In this document: positions 1 through 13,246 of the stretch, in pieces
How the letters are laid out: every line of letters starts with the position of its first letter
How positions within the stretch are numbered: position 1 is the stretch's first letter
NCBI GenBank assembly: GCA_032871835.1
Contig: CM065299.1
Coordinates: 97,525,652 to 97,589,651 of the forward strand
Source: Dipteronia dyeriana
Lineage: Eukaryota; Streptophyta; Magnoliopsida; Sapindales; Sapindaceae
DNA: 64,000 bases
Reading direction: 5' to 3'
The notes under the pieces: model-generated
What the model was told of the DNA's origin: nothing
The model's database searches: none
What the model saw: the letters and a program-made list of their open reading frames with translations, nothing else
Made by a program: the position numbers and the translations under genes

Positions 1-87
1 GATGAATACCGCCGCAAGTGTAGAATCTGTCATTCAATTGGACACAACAAACAGACGTGCCCTAACATGGACCCTAATAGGGAATGA
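1..87 (+). pseudogene. 3' end of a MULE transposase (zinc-knuckle tail)
   Basis: The window opens inside an open frame of 28 codons ending in TGA at 85-87. It encodes a CX2CX4HX4C zinc knuckle (CRIC, then H, then TC), followed by a short polar tail. The same segment, including EYRRKC before the knuckle, closes the Mutator-like transposase that ends at 42225, so this is the C-terminus of a sister element. Zinc knuckles at the end of plant MULE transposases are thought to bind nucleic acid. Only the tail is visible, so whether the full gene is intact cannot be told. It is tail-to-tail with the protease relic at 345-3790. Confidence 0.8.
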
Positions 88-344
88 ATGGCAAATTTTT
101 TATCACATTGTAAACATTTGGATATTGTAATAATTTGGAATTGTATGAGTTGTTCGTTAACTTATTTTGTACTAAAAAAAAATTGTATCAGATTGTAAAG
201 GTTTGCTGTGTGTTTCGTACATGTGATGACAGATACTGGAAAAAAAAACATTAAAAGGAATTGAATTAATATTACTGAATTAGAATGTCTTTGTACATAA
301 TTTTTTTTAGAAAATATAAAAAATATATAGCAATAAATACACAA
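88..344. other. Convergent intergenic spacer of MULE copy 1
   Basis: AT-rich sequence between the transposase stop and the stop of the opposing protease relic. Short reading frames here are low complexity. No gene is supported. It corresponds in position to the 20-bp tandem repeat region of the second element. Confidence 0.6.
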
Positions 345-3300
345 CCAATCTCTAGGCTGGCCTGGAGTTATAAAAAATCTCTACAGTCATTTTCTCCCGA
401 ATGATCCCCATATCGTTCTCTGACCAATCAAAAGGGTGTCGACCCGTCGGTAAGTACTCGTTACAAATCGTTTTTAAATAATAAATATACACGTTAATAA
501 AATAGACTGTCTCACGATTTTTTTTATTGGGGGTCTGTAGAAGTAGAGGCCACACTGACCGAGAAGGGCTTATTTTCCTTGAGGAACGGCTGACCACCAC
601 CTCATCGTGCAGTGTGGAACCCTGCATCATTCAACATTGACGGTAAAAACCACCGTAATGGCCGGACCTGCTGCTTCCTGATATGAACGGGAACATCCTG
701 TTTCCAGGGGTCAAATATGCCCAGCTTCCCGAGAATACGGTCGACGGTCACCACCAGCCAATGTTGGCCCCCAACGTTGCACGGTATCAGGACCTGTAAT
801 AGTATGCATAAGGTGTTAGGTTAGGATGAACGAAAAGTTTATAATTTAAATTATTTACAACGTCTAACACTTACCAAGTTAACCTCGTGCCATGGGCGAT
901 TTCCACTCGTGGTAGCTTCACAAACTGTCCGAAGGTCCTCTTCCGACCATCGGGACTATAACATATTCCACCTCACCATGGTCACAGCCCCATGAGAATC
1001 ACGAATCATCATTCTCTCACACTGTAACAGCATAAGTGATTGTAAATACAATCATTGACAAATTCTTATCAATAATAAAAAACCAAAAAATGAGATGTGA
1101 TACCAGTAATTTATAACTACTTACATAAAAGTGCATATCCAATACGTTGATCCTCTGGTTGTGCACGGTGGAGAATCCTCGATGAAGCTTCTGAAGAATA
1201 TGGAGGTATGCGTCTATATGCTGACAATATATAAAATTAATGAATTGTTAACAGTACAACATTATTTAAACAAACGTTAATTTGAAAATCACGTAAGTAC
1301 GTACCGTGTCCTCCAAGTCCATGAAGTTGGATTGCATACGCATAAACCATTTGGCGTCAACTGGTGCCAGCACATCCACATCACGTCTATTTAATGGTTG
1401 GATTAGCTTTATAAAAATTGAATACACATTAAAACACTGCCAAATTCATAGATGAAGTTGTACTCACAGTTCCCCGTTGATGTTCTTCTTGAAGACTTTG
1501 TATGTCGTAAGCTGATCGGCATCCACAAGTTTGTGAGGGTCAAATATGTGTTCCACGGACTAGGGCAGTATCCTCAACCTCTTCGATAGGTATGGATCTA
1601 TGTAAGGGCTCATCAACTGCCACCCGTGCTTCCGTATAAGCTTCATGGGCAGTACTCCAGCGTCCGAGAAACTCTTGAGCTCGATTGATGTGCTGGGTGG
1701 GGGAGGGGACCGCTGAGCCTGGGTCGATGTATTGGGTGGGGGAGGGGATCGTTGTGCGTGGGTCGATGTGCTAGGTAGGGGTGAGCTCTATTGCTGGGTC
1801 GCTATGCTGGGTGGTGGGTGGAGCTCGGGCTGGGTCCACCCAGATAGAACAATTGGGAGGTCCGACCGGACTGATGTATGTGTAGCAAGCCTACTATCGC
1901 CGGTACGTGACTGATCTTGACTCTCGGGACCTGCCCCCTTGGTAGGCAGGTCCTCGCTACGTCCACATGTCCTGTTTGTCCCATTCCCCCTGTATACCCA
2001 TATGTCCTACCTTCGGGACTAAAGTCTGGATCAGGAGGTAGTGGGGCATCCATGTGTGTATGCGTAGTCGACCCCTGAAGCCCCCAAATCATATCTAGTA
2101 ACACTCGGTACTGATGTTGTCGATCTGCCTCACTCTTCCGGATGATATCCACCAACTCCCGACATTGATGCTCTCGATCCTCTTCACTCTTTCGGAGGGC
2201 TTCACGCATATCATTCAACAGATCTTCCCCTGGGGCCTAAAATCATGTCTATATTGTTATTACGAAACTATCAACATGTCGTGTTAATAAAAAAACAAAA
2301 CTTTCTTTTCAACTTACTTTTCCATCACGTCCAACGTCCCTACGAGAATCCCCTGTAGATGTAGCATGCCCGGGGGTGGTAAACCAAACCCATCTATGCC
2401 TCTGCCTTTCTCGTTGAGGGTCTGTCTGATATCCCTCACTGTCACTGAGCCTTAAACCCCTAGCCTTGGGCTCAGATCCCTAACTGTCACTAGTTCTGTC
2501 TGTAAAACCCACATCCTCTGTCCCACTCTTCCCACCAAAGGTAGCCTGATTAGGGACCAGAGGCAAAATCTGAAGCCTGTCCTTCTTTACATACAGGCTC
2601 CCCCCTCGTTTAGCCCCACATAGTATGGTGCCTCTCTCTCTCTCTACTGGTGTGGGCACCAGTTCTTACCTCGTAAACATCTGAACTAATGGTTAGAATA
2701 ATGTAATTGTACACTTACTAACTAATACAAACATTATCAAATTAAATACATACACTGGCTTTACAAATCTTGGCCAGCTTTTTCTCTCTCGGTTGTTTGG
2801 TCTACTCCCACTTTAAAATACGGGGAGACAGATCCGTAACCTTCCTAGCACCGAACTCTTTACCTAAATCAGGGATCACCTTGAAAGCAAATATCTACAT
2901 CAAAGATAAGTAGGATAAGTATCCATAACATTTAGGACACTAACAATAAAGTAGAACTTGTAATTCGAAGTTCTTACCAATAGTACGTGAGATAGACCGT
3001 ATATGTTGTAGGTCTCCACGGTATGTACGTGAGCGCCATTTTCTTGTTGGCGTCGCTCAAACCTGTCTCGTTGCCCATCAAGTGCATGCTTGAATGAGTA
3101 AATGGAATGCCTATACACGTGGGCACCCCACGGGAACGCGTTGAACGCATCGAGATCATCAACCAGTCAAAACTACCAAACTGGAATCTTGAATCTCTCA
3201 TTCACCCCTATCAGTATCCAGTTCAACATATATATGAGGCAGAGCTTCACAACATCGTACGCCTCTCCAAACTCTTCGACGATGACAACATCTCTTATCT

Positions 3301-3790
3301 CGTCCAAAGAGACCTCATCGACTATAGAAAAGTACCGTTGATGTATGTCATTCTCAGCTTCTGCATACACGGTCGTGTCCGATATAAATCCAAACCGTAA
3401 TCCGTTGATTAGGTAAAATTCCACCTTCGAAAACCTCACTGACTGGTTCCCTAACATGAACTGCATCTCATCTGTTGGGCCATTATGATGTTGCTCCCTC
3501 AAAAGCAACCGATGGATAACACCACCCGAAAACTTTATCTCCCGATGCATCGTTAGAAAATGCCCGAAACATGATGCCATGAACCGACGCCATGAACCGC
3601 CGATCTTTATCTATAAATTCTGTAGGGACCCAGTTCAGCGCGTCATCTATATGGGTAAGGGCGTCAAAATGGTCGTGTCGAGTCAATTTACCCTCGTACC
3701 AGTCTCCTTATGGAGTTTTAAGTAAATCCCTCAACCTATTTCTCATCTACAATGTAACAGAAATACAACATTATTAAACAAAAAAAAGCT
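345..3790 (-). pseudogene. DUF1985 / ULP1-like cysteine protease of MULE copy 1 (decayed)
   Basis: Read on the minus strand, the N-terminal part (about 3720 to 3170) is a DUF1985 domain: FMASCFGHF, FSGGVIHRLLLRE, RFSKVEFYLINGLRFG. A second piece follows with AFPWGAHVYRHSIYSFKHAL and YNIYGLSHVLL (3190-2980). A charged coiled-coil-like stretch (RKSEEDREHQ, RKSEADRQHQ) lies at 2218-2090 and a proline-rich repeat at 1830-1690. The C-terminal C48 peptidase part has HIDAYLHIL near 1220, the catalytic His in GGQHWLVV (codon 761-763), the Asp in IFDPWKQ (710-712), and the terminal FDWSENDMGIIREK and NSRPA near 430-350. The family normally has a catalytic Cys just before that C-terminal segment. It is present in copy 2 but is not seen here, where the sequence reads through stops and AT-rich bases. 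There is also a stop after AGFHTAR, and a duplicated ATGAACCG-type block near 3570-3595 that shifts the frame. DUF1985-ULP1 genes are known passengers of plant MULEs (Kaonashi-like). It is inactive as read. Confidence 0.8.
1690..1830 (-). repeat. Proline-coding tandem repeat in copy-1 protease relic
   Basis: Imperfect 40-45 bp units sharing GTGCTGGGTGGGGGAGGGGA, about three in a row. On the minus strand they encode Pro/Ser-rich linker sequence between the coiled-coil part and the peptidase domain. The second MULE has a longer, differently repeated proline-rich stretch at the same place. Confidence 0.6.
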
Positions 3791-4395
3791 CGGATCCAAA
3801 ATTATAAGTGTCGATCCAATGTAAAAACAACTCGATCCTATTTAAAAAGCTCAATCCCATAAGAAAAAAACTTAATCCAATGTAAAAAAAATCTTGGTCC
3901 TATTAAAAATAAGCTCGATCCCATCACAAAAAAGATTGACCCTTTGAAACAAAGCTCAATCCCATGATAAAAACTCGATCCCATAACAAAAAAGCTCGAT
4001 CCAATATAAAAAAACTAGGTCCAATTAAAAAAAAAGCTTGACCCTTTTGAAAAAAGCTCGATTCTATGACAAAAATGCTCTATCCCATAACAAAAAAACT
4101 CGATCCAATGTAAAAAAAAAAACTCGGTCCAATTAAAAAAAACTCGATCCCACGACAAAAAAGCTTGATCCAATGTAAAAAAAGCTCGATCTTATTTAAA
4201 AAAAAGCTCGATCCCATGTTGAAAAGGTCGATCTCATAACAAAAAAGCTCAATCCAATATAAAAAAAGTTCGATCCTATTGAAAAAAGCTCGATCCCTTA
4301 AAAAAAGCTCGATCCCTTTAAAAAAGCTCGATCCCTTTAAAAAAGCTCGATCTTATTAAAAAAAAGCTCGAACCCTTATAAAAGAAGCTTGACTT
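3790..4395. repeat. Subterminal tandem array of MULE copy 1 (AAAGCTCGATCC units)
   Basis: About 25-30 imperfect units of roughly 20 bp of the form A-tract + GCTCGATCC + short AT stretch. Almost all keep the TCGA core in the same orientation. The array sits between the start of the protease relic and the element terminus, as in the second MULE. Function is unknown; a transposase-binding or promoter role would be inference. Confidence 0.85.
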
Positions 4396-4774
4396 ACCAA
4401 AACCTAATTTTAACGAAAATAAAGCTCGATTCTCCTGTAAAAAGTCTCTGTAACCCAGAATTTCATCTTCCTCAACAGATATTCAACCAAATTTCAAACC
4501 TTAACATAAACCACAACCATTTTCAGATCTCTATTTTAACCATAATCTACAATTTCAATCAACAAAACTCAAGTCTAACATGCAATGCATGTTATCAACA
4601 ACAAAAACGAGGAAAAAAAACTGATCTTACCTTTGTCAATCACAGTTGTTCTCGTGTACTCTCGTTCTGGTCACTTCGCCGTCGATTAGCTTCTCGTCGG
4701 TTTCACTCTTGCTTTTCTCTAACTTAGAAAATGATAAATTTCTCTCTGTTTTAATATTTTGGGGTATTTTCGTC

Positions 4775-4872
4775 TGATCACGTTAAATGGTACCTTTTAA
4801 ATATACATTAGTAAAGTGATGATATTTGTACAACACCCCTCACCCAAATAGTGCCAATAATTTTATGAGCCC
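4775..4872. repeat. Right terminal inverted repeat region of MULE copy 1
   Basis: Aligns with 47325-47415, the right end of the second element, in spacing and in blocks such as TTAAATGGTNNCTTTTAAA, GTGATATTTG and AATAGTGCCA, and ends in GAGCCC. The opposite end of this copy is outside the window. Confidence 0.65.
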
Positions 4873-5340
4873 AACATGATATTAGAAATCCATCCAAATC
4901 CTTTTTTTTCCTTTCTCTTATATTCCATCAAACCAAACATAGTGTTAATCTTGCTTTGGGAAAGAATGGAGATAAAAAATTAGAGATATGTATTGGAGGA
5001 GAAAGAGTTTAATATGGTAATTAAAAATTTAGGAGAGAGTTTTAAATATGTAATATTTAATCTAATGATTTTAAAGAAATAATTTCATTTTTTAGAATAC
5101 GAGTGCTAAAAGATAAGAAAGGATAATCTTGAAATTAAAGGAAGTGTCTTTAGAATTATTTTGGCCCGAAAAGAACCGGAAAATTAAAAAGATCCATGGC
5201 AGATTTTTGCAAATCAAGAGCAAAGAGATTTATAGAATAAAAATCTAGTGACAAAGAGGAACAGATGAAGAAACAAAGTTTAAGAAGAAAAAATAGGGTA
5301 AAAATTGGAAATCAAATCGTTTGGACTGTGGAGGAGGAGA
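4873..5340. other. AT-rich intergenic DNA, no gene seen
   Basis: Non-coding sequence between the MULE end and the next MITE-like block. No reading frame, RNA gene or clear repeat is supported. Confidence 0.5.
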
Positions 5341-5348
5341 TGAAGTGT

Positions 5349-5632
5349 TCGTTTGGTTGAGCTTTCTACTGCTTAAAAGGTCTACGAATGTCTATTTGGA
5401 TTTTTTAGAATTGTTTGGTTGGGCTTTTAAGAATGTCTATTTTTAATTGAGTAGAGGTTAATAGAGTTTAAACCTCTATTATGCAAAAGCTCATGAGGAA
5501 GTACTTCTCTAAATAGACATTTTTTTTTTAAAAAAAAAATCTATCAACCAAACAATTATATATATTTAAAAAAAAAACTATATTTCTAATAGATCTTTAT
5601 CTAATAGAGGTTTTTCAAAAGTCCAACCAAAC
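5349..5632. mobile_element. MITE-like element with TTTGGTTG termini
   Basis: The block starts with GTTCGTTTGGTTGAGCTTT and ends with AAAGTCCAACCAAACAAATT, which form an imperfect terminal inverted repeat. Internal TTTGGTTG/CAACCAAA copies and A/T tracts fit a foldback MITE. No reliable target duplication was seen, so boundaries are approximate. Confidence 0.45.
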
Positions 5633-6152
5633 AAATTAGAAATTTTGATTTATAACAACTTATTCAGGCGTTGGTATCTAACCGGTGAATAAAAAGAATG
5701 CGGTCCATGATTTAATCGGGGAACCTTTGATATTACCGGCTTGACAACTTGAGAAATATGACGTGGCGCCAATGGGCTGGCTCAATTAGTCTTACGTGTA
5801 GGTTGCGGTTCGTAAAGGAACGTCAAAATAAATTTCCATAATTTAGTTGGAAACTTCACAGACCAGCCTCTTGATAATTCTCTCCAACTTCAAAATAAAA
5901 TTGTCATCCACCTGCTATCAGTCTATTACTATCAATTGTTTTGATTGGAGATTTCAAAATCCACCTCCACAGTAACTCTCGATAATAATCTCATATCTAA
6001 CCATTAAACCGTAAAGTATGAGGAGAATTCTCCCATTGAATAAGAGTTACATTTCAGATTGTACTTATAGAGTCTAATCTCACACAATTTTCAAAAATAT
6101 GTGTCTAGACAGTTGTCGTCTGTTTTGATTAGAAAAAAATGAACAGTATTAG

Positions 6153-6805
6153 CAGGGCCAGTCCTGAGATTTCGGGGGCTCAAGGTGAACTCAAAATTAT
6201 GGCCCCCAAATCCCGACTTCCCATCTATGTTAAAATTCAAGAAATTTTTTTTCTATTGGTTAGTTGGGATCCAGACTTCTAGGTTGTATAATATATACAA
6301 AATTCTAACTAAACTAAAATAGGAAAACGAAAAGTGGTTTTTGGGATTAAAAGAATGAGGAAAATAGGTGTTAAATTACCTTCTAAAACAAGTAAGGTTG
6401 ATTTCAAGAAGAGAGCTTCCAAATTCCAATCCAAGAACTGAACAATTACTTTCCCATTAATTCTCAGTTTTGCAAGATTCATAATAATAGAACTGTCAAG
6501 TGCCAAAGAACTCTCAAAAGATTTCGAGTGTCCGACTCTAATATACTAAATTGCAATTTGCAATTTGATAATGAATTTGTTTATTTAATGGGCCTTTTTT
6601 TAACAAAAAAAAAAACATATGGACTGCATATAAATATTTCTTTGGTGGGTTTTTTAAGTGATAAGTGATATATGAGTTGTTTTTTTTTTAAAAACCCTAC
6701 TCGGGTCTAAAGGTAGAAATACACAGTAAATTGAATTTGAGGATCCCTGAAAAACGTGGATCCCTAGACGGCCGCCTCTTGGACCTATGCCCAAAGTCAG
6801 CCCTG
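6153..6805. mobile_element. hAT-type MITE (CAGGGC termini), copy 1
   Basis: The 653-bp non-coding element begins CAGGGCCAGTCCTGAG and ends GTCAGCCCTG, so the outer six bases are inverted. It is flanked by AGTATTAG (6145-6152) and CGTATTAG (6806-6813), an 8-bp target duplication with one mismatch, as expected for hAT elements. A related element lies in opposite orientation at 11943-12613 and shares the internal region around the AAACCACTTTTCGTTTT block. Confidence 0.8.
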
Positions 6806-7489
6806 CGTATTAGGCAACAGGTAAAAATTGCACAATTGAACCAATTTGTCGACCGATTTTACCGAATAATAGGTCTAAACGGAGTTAAAGTCATTTTTAT
6901 AACCTAGTTACATAGTTAAAAATTTGAATATTGTTTTTCTTTTTTAAAAAGATTGAATATTAGTTTTGTATATAGGAAAAATAATTAAAATAAATAATTT
7001 CCCCGACCATCTAAGTGCCGTATAAGCATTACGCGTTGGGCTGTTGTCCGACTACCGACTAGCTTCTAACGTTTACTAGAACACTGATCTCATCATGTCT
7101 CCGTAGAACCCACATTGGCGTCGGTTTACAAATAAAAATAAAAATTACTAGCTGTTTGAATGACATATTGAAAATCTAAATTTTCTTTAAAACAAAAACA
7201 AAAAGTCTAAATTAACCTTAAAAAAAATGTATTCTTTCAATTCGTTTGTGTTGTTTATTTATTTTTATTTTTTTATAACTTTCTATACGTCTATTTAATT
7301 ATCTATGAGTTTAGTTAGTATATTAACATTTTTTCAGTTTTTATGTATGATGTATTTGCATATAATTTGCAAGGAAAAAGATGGACAAAATAGAAAACCA
7401 ATGAAAATCTCCATGCGTTTTTGGTGTATTAAATTCCTAGGAAGAAGAATACTTTTGACCAAATCCAAGTTTATGGAGAAAAGATTACT
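6806..7489. other. AT-rich intergenic DNA
   Basis: No supported gene. Short reading frames at 7305-7493 and on the opposite strand lack recognisable domains and biased codon use. Confidence 0.5.
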
Positions 7490-8035
7490 GTAAAAATTAT
7501 AAAACGAAATATAATTCGATCTCGTATTGTATGTATAAGTATGAATAAACGCGTAACTGGAAGTGCAACGGAAAATATCCAATTCATAGAGTCTTAATTC
7601 CGAATCCATAATAATACGATAACATGAAAATAAAACAAAGAAAACAATTAAAACAATAGAGAGTCTTCTACTCTCTTCTCACCTTCATCAGATTGCCTAA
7701 TGAGAAGACAATTCTGTTATACATTCATAGTGAGTGAGAGTAGGGACCTCCTATAAATAATATAACTTCATAGAATCCTAACCCATAAAGGATTCTCAAA
7801 ACCCTAATAGGATGACTAGTCCTAATAGGAATACTAGGCTATACATATACAATAGCCCATACTATATCCTACATATATTTAATGTAGTTAAGGTGCACCG
7901 AGCCCAACAAATATTGATCACATTAATAACGGGTTTTATCCGGTCAACTGTCACTTACTTAAACATTCCAATCAATTCGGTTTTTTACAAATCCAAAATA
8001 TAATGTAATATGTTGCTCACAATTTTATAAAAATC
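7490..8035 (-). mobile_element. LTR-like remnant upstream of chitinase 1
   Basis: From about 7624 to 8035 it matches the LTRs of the element at 35304-47944. Shared blocks include AGAGTCTTCTACTCTC, GAGTGAGAGTAG, CCTAATAGGATG, AATGTAG, AAGGTGCACCGAGCC and ATTGATCAC. The first ~130 bp are less similar, so the left edge is approximate. No internal region is attached, so it looks like a solo LTR or fragment. It ends about 500 bp before the chitinase start. Confidence 0.6.
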
Positions 8036-8236
8036 TTACCGTTGGGACTAAGAAGATGTATGCAGCTATAGAGTTTGAATTATTCTACCTTTTATGCACT
8101 CAGCTTCAAAACTATAGAAAACTTGTGATATATGCAAATGACCAAAAAGAAAAAAGATCGATAAGATATGATAGCATTAAAATCTTATACGTGTCCACCT
8201 AGCAAATATCAATGAAAGATTAAAGGGTCGTAACCT

Positions 8237-8445
8237 GAACGTGTTGACTGGGTTCAAACAAAGTCATGATCGTAGAGTTTAAAGTTTATACAATTAAATT
8301 GTTCAATTCACATGATGCACGTTGAAGCATTAAAACTAACCTTCGTTAATCAAAGTCATGGTAAGTTGCTTGGAACGTGTTAGAACATAGAATAAAAGCA
8401 ACAAAACTTGAACGTGTTGAGTAAGCTAAACCAAAGTCACGGTTG
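8237..8445 (+). promoter_or_regulatory. Promoter modules of chitinase 1 (GAACGTGTTGA / CAAAGTCATGG)
   Basis: Three related motif groups precede the TATA box: GAACGTGTTGACTGG at 8237, GGAACGTGTT at 8372 and TGAACGTGTTGAGT at 8409. Each lies near a CAAAGTCA(T/C)G copy. The first contains TTGACT, a WRKY W-box core. The same module, GGAACGTGTTGACTGG, recurs upstream of the pseudogene copies at about 10557 and 48101. Conservation among paralogues suggests a regulatory element, plausibly for defence or stress induction. That role is inferred from the W-box and the gene family. Confidence 0.55.
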
Positions 8446-8463
8446 CATACTTGCATACTTTAC

Positions 8464-8470
8464 TATAAAA
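8464..8470 (+). promoter_or_regulatory. TATA box of chitinase 1
   Basis: TATAAAA lies 69 bp before the ATG at 8533, a normal distance in plants allowing a leader of about 35-40 nt. Confidence 0.65.
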
Positions 8471-8493
8471 TGCTGTGCCCCTTGTACTGTTAA

Positions 8494-9520
<1,027 letters not shown>

Positions 9521-9547
9521 ACTATGAACTGCCTTTTGTTCATTTTA

Positions 9548-9553
9548 AATAAA
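9548..9553 (+). terminator. Poly(A) signal of chitinase 1
   Basis: AATAAA 28 bp after the stop codon, conserved downstream of several paralogues (for example near 35007). Confidence 0.55.
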
Positions 9554-9744
9554 ATTTCATTCTGGCTGGCTCTGAGGATATACCAAGGACTCAGGATGAA
9601 AAGAAACATATATATTATGTAATAATTATGTCTTAAGCAGAGTGTTAAACTTCTTGTAAAACCTCAAAGTCTCAAATCTAAATTCTTAGTCCAATTTGAA
9701 ATAATGTTTCCAATGCTCCATCTAGTCTAACATAAATAAATTTA

Positions 9745-10201
9745 GGGTATGTTCGGTATGGCTTTTTAAGAAGAGTTTTTAGAGTAGATCTTTTATAGTA
9801 GAGTTTCTAATAAGTAGAACTTTTAATAAAAAAAGCTTTTGGTTGTATAAATTACAAAAAAAGTGTGTTGACTATGTACTTTTAAAAATAGTTTTTGGTT
9901 GTGTAAACTCAAAAAAAGTGATGATAATGTATTTAATGAAAGAATTGTATGATACAATATTTAAAATTTATAAAGGATAGCTGTGAAAATTCATATGTTT
10001 TTAAAAAGTTTAAAAAAAACTTTTAAAAAAAACTTAAATTTTAGATTTCTTCAAATAGATATAAATTGACTTTTATAAAGGATAATTGAGACAATACATA
10101 TATTAAAAAAAAACTATTTTTAATTTTACTAAAACAGTTTAAAAACCCTCAAAATAGCTTCCAACTTAAAAAAAAACGTTTTTGCTGATCATAACACACA
10201 C
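9745..10201. mobile_element. Tourist-like MITE in the chitinase spacer
   Basis: 457 bp of non-coding sequence between two TTA triplets (9742-9744, 10202-10204). The ends GGGTATGTTCGG and CATAACACACAC form a weak inverted repeat. Paralogous spacers near 35190, 15930 and 51890 run straight through this point with a single TTA-like site, which shows it is an insertion. A 3-bp TTA duplication fits PIF/Harbinger-type MITEs. Confidence 0.6.
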
Positions 10202-10242
10202 TTAACCTATTTATATTTTCCTAAGTACTTACAGCCTAACCT

Positions 10243-10364
10243 TTAACTGTACGGTCATATCGAGAAAACCACTGGGTGCATGCCATGTGGTATGGAGAAC
10301 TCATTTGATTGGTTCTCCATACCACATGACATGCACCCATTGGACACGTAAGATTTTCTCTTAA
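10243..10364. repeat. Small hairpin MITE with near-perfect 28-bp arms
   Basis: Arms 10273-10300 and 10312-10339 pair at 27 of 28 positions around an 11-nt loop, and the pairing weakly continues outwards through GAGAAAA/TTTTCTC. The equivalent spacers at 35240, 16000 and 51930 lack this block, so it is an insertion. Its transcript would fold like a small-RNA precursor, but no expression can be judged. Confidence 0.65.
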
Positions 10365-10553
10365 TTGTCATGCCAGTTATCAATTGACAGCACCTAACCA
10401 TGCGCCTAACTACTCAAAAACTTTTAGAAGAAATCTCTCAGACTTCAACTCATCTTTCCTTCATTTATTTGCCTGACTTTTTGACTTACTTGACATGTAA
10501 ATACAACTTTAGAGAAACTGGAATGAGTTACGGCAAGGTAATTAAGGTCTGAG

Positions 10554-10592
10554 CTGGAACGTGTTGACTGGTCTAAAACAAAGCAATGGTTG
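10554..10592 (+). promoter_or_regulatory. Conserved chitinase promoter module before pseudogene copy 2
   Basis: GGAACGTGTTGACTGG followed by TCTAAAACAAAG, almost identical to 48099-48137 and related to the three modules before chitinase 1. It carries a W-box core TTGACT. Confidence 0.5.
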
Positions 10593-10792
10593 TAAAGTAC
10601 TTGACTAGTAATTCTAAAGCAGCTTTGACACCACCAATTAATTTTGAGCCATCCTTATTCCTATCACAATGACATCTCTATTTCTAATCCTAGTATCTCC
10701 AATCTTCCTCATTCTAGCAGCCCTGATAGGCAACTCTAATGCCGGTGTCATCTCGGTGTACTGGGGTCAGAACGCAGACGAGGGAATCTTAG

Positions 10793-11817
<1,025 letters not shown>

Positions 11818-11942
11818 AGACTTGGGGGTTTAAGGTGATGCTTTCGGTGAAGGAACTTATAGCCTTTCCTCTACCAAAGTGCCAATGATGCCAGACAAGG
11901 TTTTTTTTTTTTTTTTTATACTAGATTTTTATTAGGTACCAG

Positions 11943-12613
11943 CAGGGCCGGCCATGGGCATAGGTCCCAGAGGTGGCCATCCAGTGCCCCCCATTTTCCA
12001 GGGGTTTCCAAATTCAGTTTATTGTGTATTTTTACCTTTAGACCCGTGTAGGGTTCTTTTTAAAAAAAACAGTCCATATGTCACTTGTCACTTAAAAGGC
12101 CCACTAAAGAAATATTTGTATGGAGCCAATATATATATATATATATATTTGTTAAAAAAATACTCATTAAATAAACAAAATCATTATCAAATTGCAAATT
12201 GCAATTTAACATATTAGAATCAGACACTCGAAATCTTTTTTAGAGTTCTTTAGTACTTGACAGTTCTATTCTTACAAATCTTGCGAAACTGAGAATTAAT
12301 GGGAAATAATTGTTCTTCGGTTCTTGGATTGGAATTTGGAAGCTCTCTTCTTGAAATCAACTGTAGTTGTTTTAGAAGGTAATTTAACATCTCTTTTCCT
12401 CCTCCTTTTAATCCGAAAAACCACTTTTCGTTTTTCTATTTTGGTTTTGTTAGAATTTTGTATGTATTATACATTGCGGAATTTAGAAGTCATGATCCCA
12501 ACTAACCATTAGAAAAAATTGTTTTTGAATTTTAATATATATGGAAAGTCGAGATTTGGGGGCCTTAATTTTGTAGTTCGCCCTGGACCCCCGATTTCTC
12601 AGGACCGACCCTA
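11943..12613. mobile_element. hAT-type MITE in the intron of chitinase copy 2
   Basis: 671 bp from CAGGGCCGGCC to GGACCGACCCTA, flanked by a perfect 8-bp duplication GGTACCAG (11935-11942, 12614-12621). The intron of the paralogue at 48213-49192 holds GGTACCAG once (48602-48609), the undisturbed target. It is the inverted relative of 6153-6805. Confidence 0.9.
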
Positions 12614-12898
12614 GGTACCAGGATATCCTATTCCTATATGTTATACATAAATCAATGTTCCTAATTGTGCAGGCAAGTTGCAGATTATTTATGGAACAAT
12701 TTTCTCGGGGGTCAGTCAAAATATCGCCATTAGGCGATGCAGTTATAGATGTTTTAGATTTTGTCAATGCAGAAGGCACAAACCAACATTGGGACGAATT
12801 AGCTAGAGCGTTATCTGAATTTAGCCAACAGAAGAAGGTTTATTTATCAGCAGCTCCGCAATGTCCATTCCCATATGCATTGCTCGGTGATGAACTAG

Positions 12899-13243
<345 letters not shown>

Positions 13244-13246
13244 TAA

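Larger units (their letters stand above)
1..4872. mobile_element. Right part of a Mutator-like element, copy 1 (ULP1-carrying family)
   Basis: Gene order matches the complete element at 38158-47415: transposase tail on +, convergent DUF1985/ULP1 relic on -, a TCGA-centred tandem array, then a terminal region. The sequence at about 4775-4872 is clearly similar to the right terminus of the second copy, including TTAAATGGT, TTACATTA/TACATTAG, GATATTTG and a final GAGCCC. The left terminus lies outside the window, so the target duplication cannot be checked. The end at 4872 is set by alignment with the second copy. Confidence 0.75.

Noticed and set aside
3790..4395. CRISPR-like regular repeat array
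   Set aside because: Units are short, imperfect and contiguous without unique spacers, in a plant MULE terminus; the same holds for 38560-39385 and 45970-46990.
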